From: Acidobacteriota bacterium
Lineage (GTDB): Bacteria; Acidobacteriota; Terriglobia; Bryobacterales; Bryobacteraceae
NCBI GenBank assembly: GCA_017307505.1
Contig: JAFKEE010000026.1
Location: 62,001 to 126,000 of the forward strand
Reading direction: 5' to 3'
DNA: 64,000 nucleotides
Shown: in pieces, positions 22,630-31,604 of the stretch
How positions within the stretch are numbered: the first letter of the stretch is position 1
Layout: each line of letters starts with the position of its first letter
Program-made: the position numbers and the translations under genes
Notes under the pieces: generated by a model
What the model saw: the letters and a program-made list of their open reading frames with translations, nothing else
What the model was told of the DNA's origin: nothing
Databases searched by the model: none

Positions 22630-23098
22630 TTATCCCAGAAAAGCCATGGCCAATCCGAGTGCGGCTGGCTGCCGTCCATTCCGGAACCGTCAGCGACTCA
22701 GGTCGCCTCGTCCAGTCGCTGACCCCCCCCATCCGGCCCCCACGCTGACAGAGGAGATGGCAGCCGCAAAACTCCACCCGGCTTGGTCCGCCGCCCCATG
22801 GGCCCAGTCTTGGCCGAAGGAGCGGCGCGAACACCAGTGCCGGAAACCGAGGCTTTCACTCCCCAGGCCAATGCTCTCTCAGGTCTGGGGCAACATCCAT
22901 CGGCTTGACCGAGTCCGTCCACAAGCCACGCAACCTCGCCCACCGGCAGCAGATTCGCGTCACCTGCACGGCCAGGAATCCCCGTCGCCCCGGGGATCCG
23001 TCTCTGTTTTCAACAGATGCCTCGGACCTTGCCTATAGCCCGAGAGCGTCGCTGGCGTCTAAGCCCCCGGCCGCGCCGAATCGCCGATGGCGCGACTG
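22630..23098. other. 469-bp gap without a convincing gene
   Basis: Several short frames are open here, but none has a good ribosome binding site or recognisable product. The stretch contains an inverted repeat at 22691-22721 and a run of eight C at 22723-22730. It marks the left edge of the accessory region and probably includes the promoter of the brkB-like gene near 22640. Confidence 0.5.
22691..22721. repeat. Inverted repeat, 8-bp arms
   Basis: CAGCGACT at 22691-22698 is repeated inverted as AGTCGCTG at 22714-22721, with 15 bases between and a C-run directly after. It could be a hairpin or a remnant end of a mobile element; there is no T-run to suggest a terminator. Confidence 0.4.
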
Positions 23099-23800
23099 TC
23101 ATGAGGCTGACTCCTTCTCCCCCGCCCTATTTGTCCTGTGGCGTTTCCACGCCTTAGGCCAATCCTCTAAATCACCGATCACTGCACCATCTATCATCAA
23201 AGTAAACAATGGCTCGTCTGGAAAATCATTGATTCTGATCTGCCAAAGGCACTCACCAACTCTAGCGTGCCATGGGCGCTGGACGTCACTCGTCGATGTC
23301 CAGTCAGCTCGTTTTGTGACCCACTCTGTAAGTGGCTTCTCTTGCCCCCTGCGGCTGCGGCTTTCAATTCCGCCCATCTCGGTCCAGTCCTTAATGTAGT
23401 TAAATAGCTCAGCGGGTCCCATGGATGACGTTGGAGCTTGGCGGAGAATATGCTCTAAAGGTGCTATTCCGTCGGTACCATACTTGGCAATGCGGTAGTT
23501 CTTCAGCGTGATACTGTCGTCTTGCGCGCGAATGCTTGCTGTAGTCACCTCCGCCAGACCTCGCCTGAAAGCCCACGCCAACATCGCCACTCGATGCAAC
23601 GGCATGCCGTTTCGCTCGAGTCGAGGCCCCATGTGTGGAGTGTCTATATGAGAGAGGTATGAACTGCGCGCTGCTCGATTAGTGGATTTCTTTGCCGCTA
23701 GGACTGCTTCCTTGTGACGAACCTCTCCGCTCTCCAGCAGGGCCACGAACTGGTGATCAGCCTCGTCAAATTGATTTGGACTACGTAATACATGAAGCAT
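23099..23800 (-). CDS. Hypothetical protein, last gene of an overlapping ORF chain
   Basis: A 233-residue soluble protein that I do not recognise. The start ATG at 23800 is supported by GGGAGG 6 bases upstream, a strong ribosome binding site. There is no signal peptide or membrane segment. The C-terminal part (IRINDFPDEPLFTLMIDG followed by LEDWPKAW) has the look of a small immunity-like or accessory protein, but this is only an impression. It overlaps the end of the preceding 40-residue ORF, making it the fourth ORF in a chain that starts at 24333. Codon use is less GC-biased than in the flanking housekeeping genes, consistent with acquisition. Confidence 0.65.
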   Translation of the reverse strand: MLHVLRSPNQFDEADHQFVALLESGEVRHKEAVLAAKKSTNRAARSSYLSHIDTPHMGPRLERNGMPLHRVAMLAWAFRRGLAEVTTASIRAQDDSITLKNYRIAKYGTDGIAPLEHILRQAPTSSMGPAELFNYIKDWTEMGGIESRSRRGQEKPLTEWVTKRADWTSTSDVQRPWHARVGECLWQIRINDFPDEPLFTLMIDGAVIGDLEDWPKAWKRHRTNRAGEKESAS

Positions 23801-23912
23801 CGTTGCCTCCCTGCACCTCTTCCTCCTGTGCATGTCCGGCCAGCATAAGCTCATCCACGAGATACTGCGTCGTCACACCGGCTTCGGTCCACATAGTGCA
23901 ATTCGCGTTCAC
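23790..23912 (-). CDS. Small overlapping ORF, 40 residues
   Basis: It starts with GTG at 23912, sharing GTGA with the stop of the preceding ORF, and ends at 23790, 11 bases inside the next gene. The product is acidic toward its end (HAQEEEVQGGNDAS). I do not recognise it. The case rests only on the overlap architecture and moderate G/C in third positions. It could also be the remnant of one longer gene broken by frameshifts. Confidence 0.35.
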
Positions 23913-24043
23913 CTTCGCAGACCATCCTGACCGCCCCGCCGTCGGAACCCGTCAGGGAATCCTCGAAGTAAGTCGCGTAGCTGTTCCTGCCACTCGCCAA
24001 TGTGTGGTGTCGTCGGGATCCATAGATGCCACTGGTTCTTCAT
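23909..24043 (-). CDS. Small overlapping ORF, 44 residues
   Basis: It starts with ATG at 24043, overlapping the stop of the membrane-protein gene as ATGA, and stops where the next ORF begins. The product starts MKNQWHLWIPTTPHIGEWQE and ends in an arginine-rich tail. No family is recognised. As with its neighbour, translational coupling is the main argument for reality; a decayed larger gene is the alternative. Confidence 0.35.
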   Translation of the reverse strand: MKNQWHLWIPTTPHIGEWQEQLRDLLRGFPDGFRRRGGQDGLRR

Positions 24044-24333
24044 CTGGAGAATGCAGGAAGCATTGCGACCAAAATCGCGCCGAGGCCGGTCCCGGAAAAG
24101 AACCAGAACGGCCGGCTTCCCTTTCCGCACAAAAATCCAAGAAACAGTGCCGCTAGCGCGATTCCTGCGTCGCCTCTGATTCTGATGTGATCGACATAAG
24201 CCCAGACCAGCACACAGCAGAGCCACATGAGGGCGCGCGGAAGACGTTCTCGATAGGGATAAGTCTGAAAGGCTGCAAAGGTTCTAGAGGGTGCGCTGAG
24301 CATCTGCGCGTACATCTCCCTGTGCTGTGCCAT
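24040..24333 (-). CDS. Small hypothetical membrane protein
   Basis: A 97-residue protein with hydrophobic segments near residues 36-52 (ALMWLCCVLVWAYVDHI), 60-72 and 80-93, so two or three membrane spans. ATG at 24333 has GGAG 7 bases upstream. A 27-residue longer start is possible but lacks such a site. It is the first ORF of a chain of four that overlap head to tail. No family is recognised and no function can be given. Confidence 0.55.
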   Translation of the reverse strand: MAQHREMYAQMLSAPSRTFAAFQTYPYRERLPRALMWLCCVLVWAYVDHIRIRGDAGIALAALFLGFLCGKGSRPFWFFSGTGLGAILVAMLPAFSR

Positions 24334-24659
24334 CGGGAATCTCCCTTCGTGTCTTGCGACATGCTCGGATGAGGATCCAGCGCGATCACGGAAATGACCA
24401 GTGCGCTCTGCCATGTATTTCTCGATTGTCCAGGATATCGAACATCTGAAACGTCAAGCCGTGTCCGTGCCGCACTTTCCTGAAAGACCCGCTCACTAGC
24501 CCACGAACTATGGCAGATGGGAAGCTCCCCAGCCTGACTCGTCCCCCTCCATTGCGCCGTATTTCACCGCCTGGGGCCAAGCAGGTGATCTCTCCGTTGA
24601 ACGTGGGTCCGAGGATCCAACGAGGGTTACTCGCTGCATAATCCAGGAGTCGGCATAAC

Positions 24660-25151
24660 GCGGCCGAGAGGAGCCTTCTTTGCCCAGCACTTTGACGACC
24701 CATCGGAACACCGCCCGATGGGTCTCCAGCGCATATAGGTGCCTCGTTCGGGAGATCGAAGAATGGTCCGGCGTTTCGTCGGTCAGACTGCAGCCCAGGA
24801 ACTGTCTCAACGACAGGGGGTCGGCGACACGCCAGGCGATGCCCCGTTCACTGCTGAGCCCCTCGCAGTAGCCGATCCACAACATGCGGAAGTACACGCC
24901 CGGCGCCACGCTGGGTCGCCCCATCACCGGAGAATAGAAGCGCTGACAGAGGTGCTCGACCTTGCGGTCGAACTGCGCCTCATCAAGAACCTCGTTGTCC
25001 TTAGCTGTAGACCAGATGTGCCGCGGGCTTGGCCATCTCGCCGGTACTCACCCACAGGCCCTGCTGCTTCGGCTTCTGTCTGCCCATCGCCATGAAACAA
25101 TTCTGCGGACTCTCGTTCTATCCGCAAAGGACTCTGATGGACTTCTGCCAC
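24660..25151 (-). pseudogene. IS1182-like transposase, N-terminal remnant with frameshifts
   Basis: Minus-strand segments read in order as the start of an IS1182/IS5-type transposase: ELFHGDGQ, then QKPKQQGLWVSTGEMAKP in another frame, then NEVLDEAQFDRKVEHLCQRF and VMGRPSVAPGVYFRM in a third. At least two single-base insertions break the frame, one just after HGDGQ and one near 25003 (an extra T after TACAGC). Similarity fades after VVKVLGKEG, so the catalytic C-terminal half is missing. It cannot encode an active enzyme. No terminal inverted repeats could be matched. Confidence 0.8.
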
Positions 25152-25441
25152 GGGCTGCTAGGCACCGATTGGCGGTCGCAGCGGCCTGAACGGGACGATT
25201 TTGGAGGCCCCGGGGCGTCTGGGAGCAACAGCCAGACGGGGCAGAGGACGCCGATGCCACCAAAATAGGAAAAAGTAGCGCAGAGACTGTTCCACGCAGC
25301 AATATTCACAATCTATTCGCCATCGGGCGTTTGGCTCTGGAAAATTTATCCGGACAGGCTCTCAGGCGTCCCCTTATGCGGTGGGACAGGTCAGGCTGAA
25401 GGGGCTCGAAAGGTATCGTCCTTCTCCATGGCGCGGTTTTT

Positions 25442-27169
25442 CTATATACAATTCAATTCATTGGCCAATTCCACAGCTTGCATTAGCCCTCCACGATACA
25501 AATAAAACCGCCATCGGTATCGCCTTGATATCACCGCACCATTAATAACAAAGGAGAGGTCGCGCTGGTCTCGATTTATGCAAGCAGCAATCTGCCCGAA
25601 GTGATTATTCCAAATCAGATGAAGCTCTTCGGTAAGTTGAATTAGTCCATTCGCAAGAGGAACATAAATAACCGAAGGGCGAAGATCCATCCACTGCAAT
25701 GCGATCGGTCGCGTTTCACGACCGCTGGGGCAATAGACGAGCCGATCTGGAAAACAGCCAATGCATACTCCCGCAATCACGTGGGCCACTTCGAAACTGG
25801 CATCCACAACTTGAAGATTGTCACCTATCTGAAGTGCACGAACCTGCCCTCCGGCGCCGACGAGTTCGACGCTGCAATAGAATTCAGGCGAGAGCAGGGC
25901 AGATATGCCAGAATCATTTGCAGCCAGGCTTAGGTGAGGTCTGGCAAGAAGTCGCTCTTGTCCGGCCGTGAGTCCACGTCTCAAATGGGATGCCAATCTC
26001 AATATTTCTTCCGAGAGACCTGCTGTGAATGCAGCTTCATCAGGAGTGGGTGACCATCCGAGTGAATCACTGGACTCTGCGATTGACTGGAGCGCCCATA
26101 GACTCTCAACTTCGGTCTGGACGTTGTGTCGACGTTCAGCGTCTCCAATCTGCTCGATGATACTTTCCAGCTCTACCAGTCGTTGCCTGGAGCGCCAAGC
26201 CATTCCAAGAATGTTGCAGTCGTCTTCCCATGAGTTCATATGCCGCCCCATCCAGACAGAGACGCCGTTGCTTCGCGCACAATTCCAGCTGCCTTCAATT
26301 AAGGGGGGGAGTGCCGGAAGCTGTGCTAGATGGATATTAGCGACATACTCAGCGAGCGTGCAAAACAAGGATCCCTTTGCAAAATAGGACTGAATGAGTG
26401 TCTCGGTAATATGGATCCACTCCGGCTCACAAAAGAACTTATCCCATTCGCCGGGAGATGCTGGTGTTGCAATATGGTGGCCGCTTCCGAGGTGGTACCA
26501 GAACCACGCTTCACTATGATTAGGTTCTGTAACCTGCGGCAATTCCGATTCAGCCTGTCGAAGGCGCGTGCAGTGGAGATGAATATACTGAGAAGTGCTG
26601 AAATTACCGAGATGACTGGCTGCGATTTGATTTAGTATGTGATTGGAGCCAACAAGCACCTTGACATCTCCGAGTCGGTAAGCCGTGTGTATTGGCGTCT
26701 TTGGGATAAAATGCTCCAGATGATCACACTTGCATACAGCTGCGTCAAAATACTCTCCAAGCCCCTCGAGTCCGAGTCCGAAAAATGCCTCTTGCGCGAA
26801 GAAAATTCTGGAGATAGGAAGATTGAGACGCCGAAGAGTGGCGCGATTGATCTCGATGCTCTTAACTAAGTCGCGCCGAGGAAACGCGACCCAAAGACTA
26901 GGCGCATAGGTGGACGAGATGAGTTCTATCTGGTCATTGGAAATTAGCTCTCTGATCGCATCAAGGATTGCTGGGTAGTGCTCGGCAAGAAACTCAAGCC
27001 CGCTGCCAGCTATTTCGACAGTGGCTCGCCACTTAGGATTGCGGACTAGAACTGACAAAAATGGCTCTATGGCCTCAATGCAATATCGATGATATCCAGC
27101 CATATTTCCTGAAACATACTGTATATTGAAATGAAACAGGCCAAGGAGACGAGTAGGTGTGGAAAGCAT
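25442..27169 (-). CDS. Divergent GH57-like glycoside hydrolase family protein
   Basis: A 575-residue protein whose N-terminal half follows the GH57 fold: LLGLFHFNIQY at the place of the first beta strand, VEIAGSGLEFLAEHYPAIL, ELISNDQIELISSTYAPSL, and IFFAQEAFF with Glu127 at the position of the GH57 nucleophile. The usual later Asp-Gly-Glu motif is not visible; the corresponding stretch reads WFWYHLGSGHH. So the fold is likely but alpha-glucan activity is uncertain. There is no signal peptide. The codons are clearly AT-richer than in the flanking genes, and it lies between two transposase remnants, which points to horizontal transfer. No clear ribosome binding site precedes ATG 27169. Confidence 0.65.
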   Translation of the reverse strand: MLSTPTRLLGLFHFNIQYVSGNMAGYHRYCIEAIEPFLSVLVRNPKWRATVEIAGSGLEFLAEHYPAILDAIRELISNDQIELISSTYAPSLWVAFPRRDLVKSIEINRATLRRLNLPISRIFFAQEAFFGLGLEGLGEYFDAAVCKCDHLEHFIPKTPIHTAYRLGDVKVLVGSNHILNQIAASHLGNFSTSQYIHLHCTRLRQAESELPQVTEPNHSEAWFWYHLGSGHHIATPASPGEWDKFFCEPEWIHITETLIQSYFAKGSLFCTLAEYVANIHLAQLPALPPLIEGSWNCARSNGVSVWMGRHMNSWEDDCNILGMAWRSRQRLVELESIIEQIGDAERRHNVQTEVESLWALQSIAESSDSLGWSPTPDEAAFTAGLSEEILRLASHLRRGLTAGQERLLARPHLSLAANDSGISALLSPEFYCSVELVGAGGQVRALQIGDNLQVVDASFEVAHVIAGVCIGCFPDRLVYCPSGRETRPIALQWMDLRPSVIYVPLANGLIQLTEELHLIWNNHFGQIAACINRDQRDLSFVINGAVISRRYRWRFYLYRGGLMQAVELANELNCI

Positions 27170-27786
27170 GTGACTAAACCAATATTGTAATATCTAGTAC
27201 GCGGCTAGGCCCTGACTAATCAGAGCGGAGCAGTCCGCCGCGACTCCGCGGCATTAACATGCCTCGGCTGCCGGAAAGACAGTTCTTACTGCGGCTTCAA
27301 GGTTCGCTCTTCCGATCTTTGGGTACTTAGAACGCTGTTTTCCCCGAAACGCGAAAGTTCAGCTCTGGACATTAAAAGAGTTAGGCGAAGTGATAAACTC
27401 ACGAGTCCGACGTAGAGATTGTTTGACTGGCGCTGCTCCTGGCGAGAACCGATTATTCCGCCCAATACTCGGCAATGTGGTGCCTCGACCCACCGTGCGT
27501 TGCGCTCTCTATCGAATTGCTGCATGCATCGGTGAGCACGCTACGTCAGAAGCGTCAGCCATTAGGTGGAATAATTAGAGCTCATCGGATAATCACAAGA
27601 GTATCCTCTTGCAGGCTCACCGTGTGCTGCGGCGCGGCGGTGTAGCGGCGTAGGCTGCGAAGCGGATTGCAACTGAGGCGGAGCTGTCGGAAGTGCCGAG
27701 CGTGCCAAGTCGGTGTGCGAACTTGCGGGCCGCAGCGGAAGATTGCGTAATGCCTGCTTGTCAATGATGCCTATATTTCTCATTGT
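27170..27786. other. 617-bp gap with no firm gene
   Basis: The strongest frame is on the minus strand, 27562-27783 (73 residues, beginning MRNIGIIDKQALRNLPLRP). Its ATG comes 3 bases after the stop of the thioredoxin-like gene, so it could be coupled, but its Pro/Ala/His-rich composition looks like chance and I do not call it. The rest is AT-rich with many stops. Confidence 0.45.
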
Positions 27787-28425
27787 TTACTTGGAATACG
27801 TGGCGGCAAGAATCCGATCTTCCGTCCAGGGCTGATTGCCCCTCCAAACCCCCTGCACAATACCATATTTATCCAGAACAATTACATGTGGTACGGCTTC
27901 AAGTCCAAGCGCCTGATGTGTCTCGTGGAGTGGGTCGGCGACAAGTTCGTTGATGGGAATGCCGTTTTCAGCGGCATACGTCAGCGAGGATTCAAGCTCG
28001 GATCGGCTAACCCATATGACCGACCAGTTTCCACGCGCTCTGATCTTTGCTGCCAGTGCTTTATAGCGTGGATGATTTTCCTTGCAACTTTGGCAGTGCG
28101 CGGAGATGGCAAGAACCAGCATTCGCTCAGGTTGGCTCTGCGGGAATACAATGCGCGAGAGTCCTCCACCCGCCTGAAGGCCTACGATTCGCTTCACCTG
28201 CCTGCCCAGTTTAAGATCCGTGGCTGCGGCGCGTAGTCTCAGAACGTTGATCTGGCGCAAGAGCGACAAATTCTGAACTAGAACTACTGCAGCCAGCACA
28301 GTTATTGCAACGGTCAGAAGGCGACTCCAAGGCCCTCCCATGAGCCGAGCAATACCAATTGGCATAGGTCGCTGGGTTTTCAAACTTTCTCCTCCGGTTC
28401 CCGGTGAACAGTCCAACATGGTCAA
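27787..28425 (-). CDS. Membrane-anchored thioredoxin-like (redoxin) protein
   Basis: A 212-residue protein with one membrane span (about residues 35-56), then a thioredoxin fold facing the periplasm. The redox pair is Cys111 and Cys114 in AHCQSCKEN, preceded by the beta strand RMLVLAIS. The cis-proline region reads VPHVIVLDKYG, as in TlpA/ResA-type reductants. The start TTG at 28425 overlaps the upstream stop as TTGA and has GGAG 6 bases before it; ATG at 28419 is the alternative. It is the last clear gene of a run with two regulatory-domain proteins and, further up, a cysteine-rich peptide, suggesting a role in forming or reducing disulfides. Confidence 0.85.
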   Translation of the reverse strand: MTMLDCSPGTGGESLKTQRPMPIGIARLMGGPWSRLLTVAITVLAAVVLVQNLSLLRQINVLRLRAAATDLKLGRQVKRIVGLQAGGGLSRIVFPQSQPERMLVLAISAHCQSCKENHPRYKALAAKIRARGNWSVIWVSRSELESSLTYAAENGIPINELVADPLHETHQALGLEAVPHVIVLDKYGIVQGVWRGNQPWTEDRILAATYSK

Positions 28426-30038
28426 TTGCCGCTCCGCCCCGTCAGTCCCAAGGTCTTGTCTTCATTGGCGTTTAGCTTCACTGTCACGGCGTGCGAAAGG
28501 AAACGCTGGCCCATCTGGGGATCTCTCCGCTGCGATTCCGGAAGATCACAAACGGCGACCGCTTTGTATTCCCCCGGTGGGATTCCCGAATCGAACGAGT
28601 ACGTCCCGGACAGGTCACTCTGGGCGATGCGAACCGAATTATCACGAGTGCTGATTAGGAAGACCGTTGCCTCGACGGCGGGAGGCGCCTTCTCCGCCAA
28701 GTTTACCGTGCCGGAAAGTCTGGGTCCATCGCTGGCCAACTCTATCTCGATCGGCCCGGCGTCCGGCCGGACACCCGACTTCCTGACATCAATCAGACCC
28801 TGCGTGATGCTGGTGACATAGTAGCCCCGCGGTAGGTTTTCGATCTGCAATCCATAAGTATCCGAGTAGACTTTGGCCAGATCGAAGACGCCGTTCTTGG
28901 CAACTCGTCCTTGCAGCGTGTCCGAGGGCAGCATATCGCGATTGTGAAGTTGGAGCCGAAGTCGAATTCCGTCGGGGATGGGCTCGCCCGGCTTGGCAGC
29001 ACGCACGCTCACCTTGCCGGTGAGGCGGCCGAAGCCGACCATCTGCACCTGTCCGGCGTCGGCATGGCCTTTGCCCACCACGAGCGTTTCCTGACCGTAT
29101 CCCATACCTTGCATCGTCTGCTGGACGTATCCGAACAGGTCCAGCCGATAATCACCCTGCGGCACACCGCATACTTGCCAGTCCTGACCGAGGGTCACCG
29201 TGCCTTCGGCAACTTTGGGGCCTCTTGTTCCCATCCATTCCCTCATGCCGAATCCCAACCGGAATGCGGACCCCGCACCAGCGAGTTGTGTCGACGGGCG
29301 GAAGTAAACGCAGTAAACCGGCACCTTCTCCATTCGGATGTCGACGCCGAGCCGCTCTCCGCCGGCGGCCATTTCGATGACCGCCGCTGCCGCGGGACTC
29401 CGGCCACCGGGAGAGAACGTCATCGGTGGAAACGCCGCCCGGAGGGGTGTAGCGGGTTCAGGTTCACGGAGGACTGCCCGCAGCGGCTTCCGGATGGTGG
29501 GCGTCGCTCCGACCAGATAGGCGCCGGGTGGGAGGTGCGCAATTCGGTAATCCCCCCGATCATCTGTGATCGCGCCACCCTTCGTATACAGCCGCATCTC
29601 TCCCGGCTCGAGAGAGCGGACATAGGCGAGCACGACAAGGCCTGACACCGGCTGCCCCGCCTGATCGACGACCCGTCCCGCAATCACCGCACCTTTGGCG
29701 ACGAGCAGGTCAAATCCTTCCACTTTGTTGCCTGGAGCGAGTCTGATGGTGCGCGACCTTGCTTCGCTCGCGTCATCGGGTTTCTCCATTCGAATGGTGT
29801 AGGTCCCCGGCAGGGAACCCTTGAATCGGTAGCGCCCCTGAGAATCCGTCTGGACTGCGCGAAACTCTTCCGGACCGGACATCCGGACAAACACGTCTTT
29901 CAACGGCGCCGCCTCGCGTTTCACGGCGCCACTTACTTCCCAGTCCGCGGTGGTTGTGGGCTGAGCGCCTGGCTGGGTCGCAGACAGGTCGATATTTCCG
30001 CTTACAGCGATCACAAACAGAAAATTCCGAATAGTCAT
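28422..30038 (-). CDS. Secreted protein with carboxypeptidase-regulatory-like domains (second copy)
   Basis: A 538-residue protein with a weak signal peptide (FLFVIAVSGNIDLSA). It contains several beta-sandwich repeats of the carboxypeptidase regulatory-like type, marked by GRYRFKGSLPGTYTIRMEKP, GDYRIAHLPPGAYLVGATP and GTYSFDSGIPPGEYKAVAV. Such domains usually serve binding or scaffolding on the cell surface; no catalytic motif is seen. The start ATG lies 3 bases after the stop of a similar 520-residue gene, with AAGGAAA acting as ribosome binding site inside that gene. Its end overlaps the thioredoxin-like gene by 4 bp. Confidence 0.85.
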   Translation of the reverse strand: MTIRNFLFVIAVSGNIDLSATQPGAQPTTTADWEVSGAVKREAAPLKDVFVRMSGPEEFRAVQTDSQGRYRFKGSLPGTYTIRMEKPDDASEARSRTIRLAPGNKVEGFDLLVAKGAVIAGRVVDQAGQPVSGLVVLAYVRSLEPGEMRLYTKGGAITDDRGDYRIAHLPPGAYLVGATPTIRKPLRAVLREPEPATPLRAAFPPMTFSPGGRSPAAAAVIEMAAGGERLGVDIRMEKVPVYCVYFRPSTQLAGAGSAFRLGFGMREWMGTRGPKVAEGTVTLGQDWQVCGVPQGDYRLDLFGYVQQTMQGMGYGQETLVVGKGHADAGQVQMVGFGRLTGKVSVRAAKPGEPIPDGIRLRLQLHNRDMLPSDTLQGRVAKNGVFDLAKVYSDTYGLQIENLPRGYYVTSITQGLIDVRKSGVRPDAGPIEIELASDGPRLSGTVNLAEKAPPAVEATVFLISTRDNSVRIAQSDLSGTYSFDSGIPPGEYKAVAVCDLPESQRRDPQMGQRFLSHAVTVKLNANEDKTLGLTGRSGN

Positions 30039-30041
30039 TCG

Positions 30042-31604
30042 TCAGTTTCCTTGCGGGGCATTCAGCTCCACGGAGAGTTTTTGACCCGGCTCGAGGATTA
30101 CTCGCCGCTGAGCGGGCCGAAGAAAGGACGCAGTCGGATCCACATCCGGTCCCGCGTTTGGCACCGCTATGATCCGATATGCGCCGGGCGGCAATCGTTC
30201 GAAGCGGAACTGACCGACACGATCCGTGCTTGTCTCCACGGAAAACGCACGATCCGCCGCCGTTGACAGCACAATGATCGCACCTTGCGCAGGCATTCCC
30301 GCTCGTTGAACGGTGCCAGAGATCTCGCCACTTGAGGCGGCCGTTACGGGCGTCAGGACCACCGGTGATTCAACAGAGATTCGGTGGGCCGGCGCACTAT
30401 CCGGACTTGTCTGGACGCCTGCGAAAGTGCAGGATTTCTCCAACTCCGGGATATCGAAGCGGTACTTTCCCGCCGGCGCGGGATCCCAGGCAACTCCGCT
30501 GCCGTCACTGTGTCCCTCGAAGACCCACCATTCCGGCCACCCGTTTTCCAGCCGCATCCGCAATGTCTCGATGCCAAGGCAAGGCTTTGTTGCAGGCCAT
30601 CGCGCTTCCACACGCAACCCAGGCGAGAGAACGAGGTCGATGGTTGAAGTCTCTCTGCCCCGAACTGCCACCGCGCTCGACCCGTATCGCGTGGACGGTC
30701 CCCGCGGGGGCTTGTCAAAGTTGAGATGTTCCGCTGGTCCCCACGCGAGTATCTGGTAGTCGCCTTCCGGAACGCGATCAAATTCGTATCGCCCAGAGGG
30801 GTCAGTCATGCCGATAGCAACGGGGAATTGCATTCCGGATCGGGGCATCAGCGATACGGCGGCTCTGCCACCAGCCCAATCGCTCGGAATGCCCGTCACC
30901 GCGCCAGTGATTGCACCGTGCTCACCCGGCTGCATCCTAATGTCCACGGACAGCAACTCGGCACCGGGCGCGAGTTCGAGGATCTCCGCACGTGCCACGT
31001 CCCGATGACCGGGATAGTAGGCCAGTCCGAGTCCGCTCACCGAAGCGACGTCGCCCATCGGCGCGGCAACAACCACGTATGAGCCTGCGGGCAGATGGTG
31101 CAATCTGTAGCGCCCCTGATCGTCGCTGAAGGCCGGGGCCCCCATCCTCTGCATGCGGACGTGCCCATCGGTCCGTGAGAACCTCGCGGCAAGTATCCCA
31201 ATTCCGCTTAACGGGCGTCCGTCTTCCGTGTTCACCTGACCTGCGATCACAACACTCCGCTGCAAACCAATCAATAATTGGATAGCGGCACCTTCACCGA
31301 TCGCGATCCAGCGGCCCTTGCCCTCCAAGTCAGCAGGATCCACATAGCCAGCCTTTTCGACTTGGAGTCTGTACGGGCCCGCTATGACTCCACGCAGTCT
31401 AGTCCGCCCTCTCTCGTCGGTTTCCAGTTCCCATGCTCGCGAGCCTTTTGCTGGCGTGAGTCTCAGCGCTGCGCCTTGGACGGGCTCTCCCGAATCACTG
31501 TCGATGAGAAGAAATCCCTGATCGACGGCGGAAACAGGCGGCGCTGCCCATCCACCAGCGGCGGCCAAGCTCAACAGTACGGTCCAGCCGATCCAGTTTG
31601 GCAA
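30042..31604 (-). CDS. Secreted protein with carboxypeptidase-regulatory-like domains (first copy)
   Basis: A 520-residue protein with a clear signal peptide (WTVLLSLAAAGGWAAPPVSA). Repeated beta-sandwich units are marked by GRTRLRGVIAGPYRLQVEKA, GRYRLHHLPAGSYVVVAAP, GRYEFDRVPEGDYQILAWG and GQFRFERLPPGAYRIIAVP. It is a paralogue in architecture of the next gene. The start is TTG at 31604, supported by AGGGGAG 6 bases upstream; no ATG offers as good a site. Surface binding or scaffolding is inferred from the domain type only. It is separated from the next gene by 3 bp, so the two form an operon. Confidence 0.85.
   Translation of the reverse strand: MPNWIGWTVLLSLAAAGGWAAPPVSAVDQGFLLIDSDSGEPVQGAALRLTPAKGSRAWELETDERGRTRLRGVIAGPYRLQVEKAGYVDPADLEGKGRWIAIGEGAAIQLLIGLQRSVVIAGQVNTEDGRPLSGIGILAARFSRTDGHVRMQRMGAPAFSDDQGRYRLHHLPAGSYVVVAAPMGDVASVSGLGLAYYPGHRDVARAEILELAPGAELLSVDIRMQPGEHGAITGAVTGIPSDWAGGRAAVSLMPRSGMQFPVAIGMTDPSGRYEFDRVPEGDYQILAWGPAEHLNFDKPPRGPSTRYGSSAVAVRGRETSTIDLVLSPGLRVEARWPATKPCLGIETLRMRLENGWPEWWVFEGHSDGSGVAWDPAPAGKYRFDIPELEKSCTFAGVQTSPDSAPAHRISVESPVVLTPVTAASSGEISGTVQRAGMPAQGAIIVLSTAADRAFSVETSTDRVGQFRFERLPPGAYRIIAVPNAGPDVDPTASFLRPAQRRVILEPGQKLSVELNAPQGN

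Noticed and set aside
22723-22730. Run of eight C as a phase-variable tract
   Set aside because: It lies in a gap with no supported gene or promoter to switch.
24386-24703. 105-codon minus ORF beside the IS1182 remnant
   Set aside because: It has no ribosome binding site or family resemblance and partly overlaps the transposase remnant in another frame; it may be fossil sequence but cannot be called.
27562-27783. 73-codon ORF right after the thioredoxin-like gene
   Set aside because: The position suggests coupling, but the composition is chance-like, another frame across it is equally open, and no family is seen.
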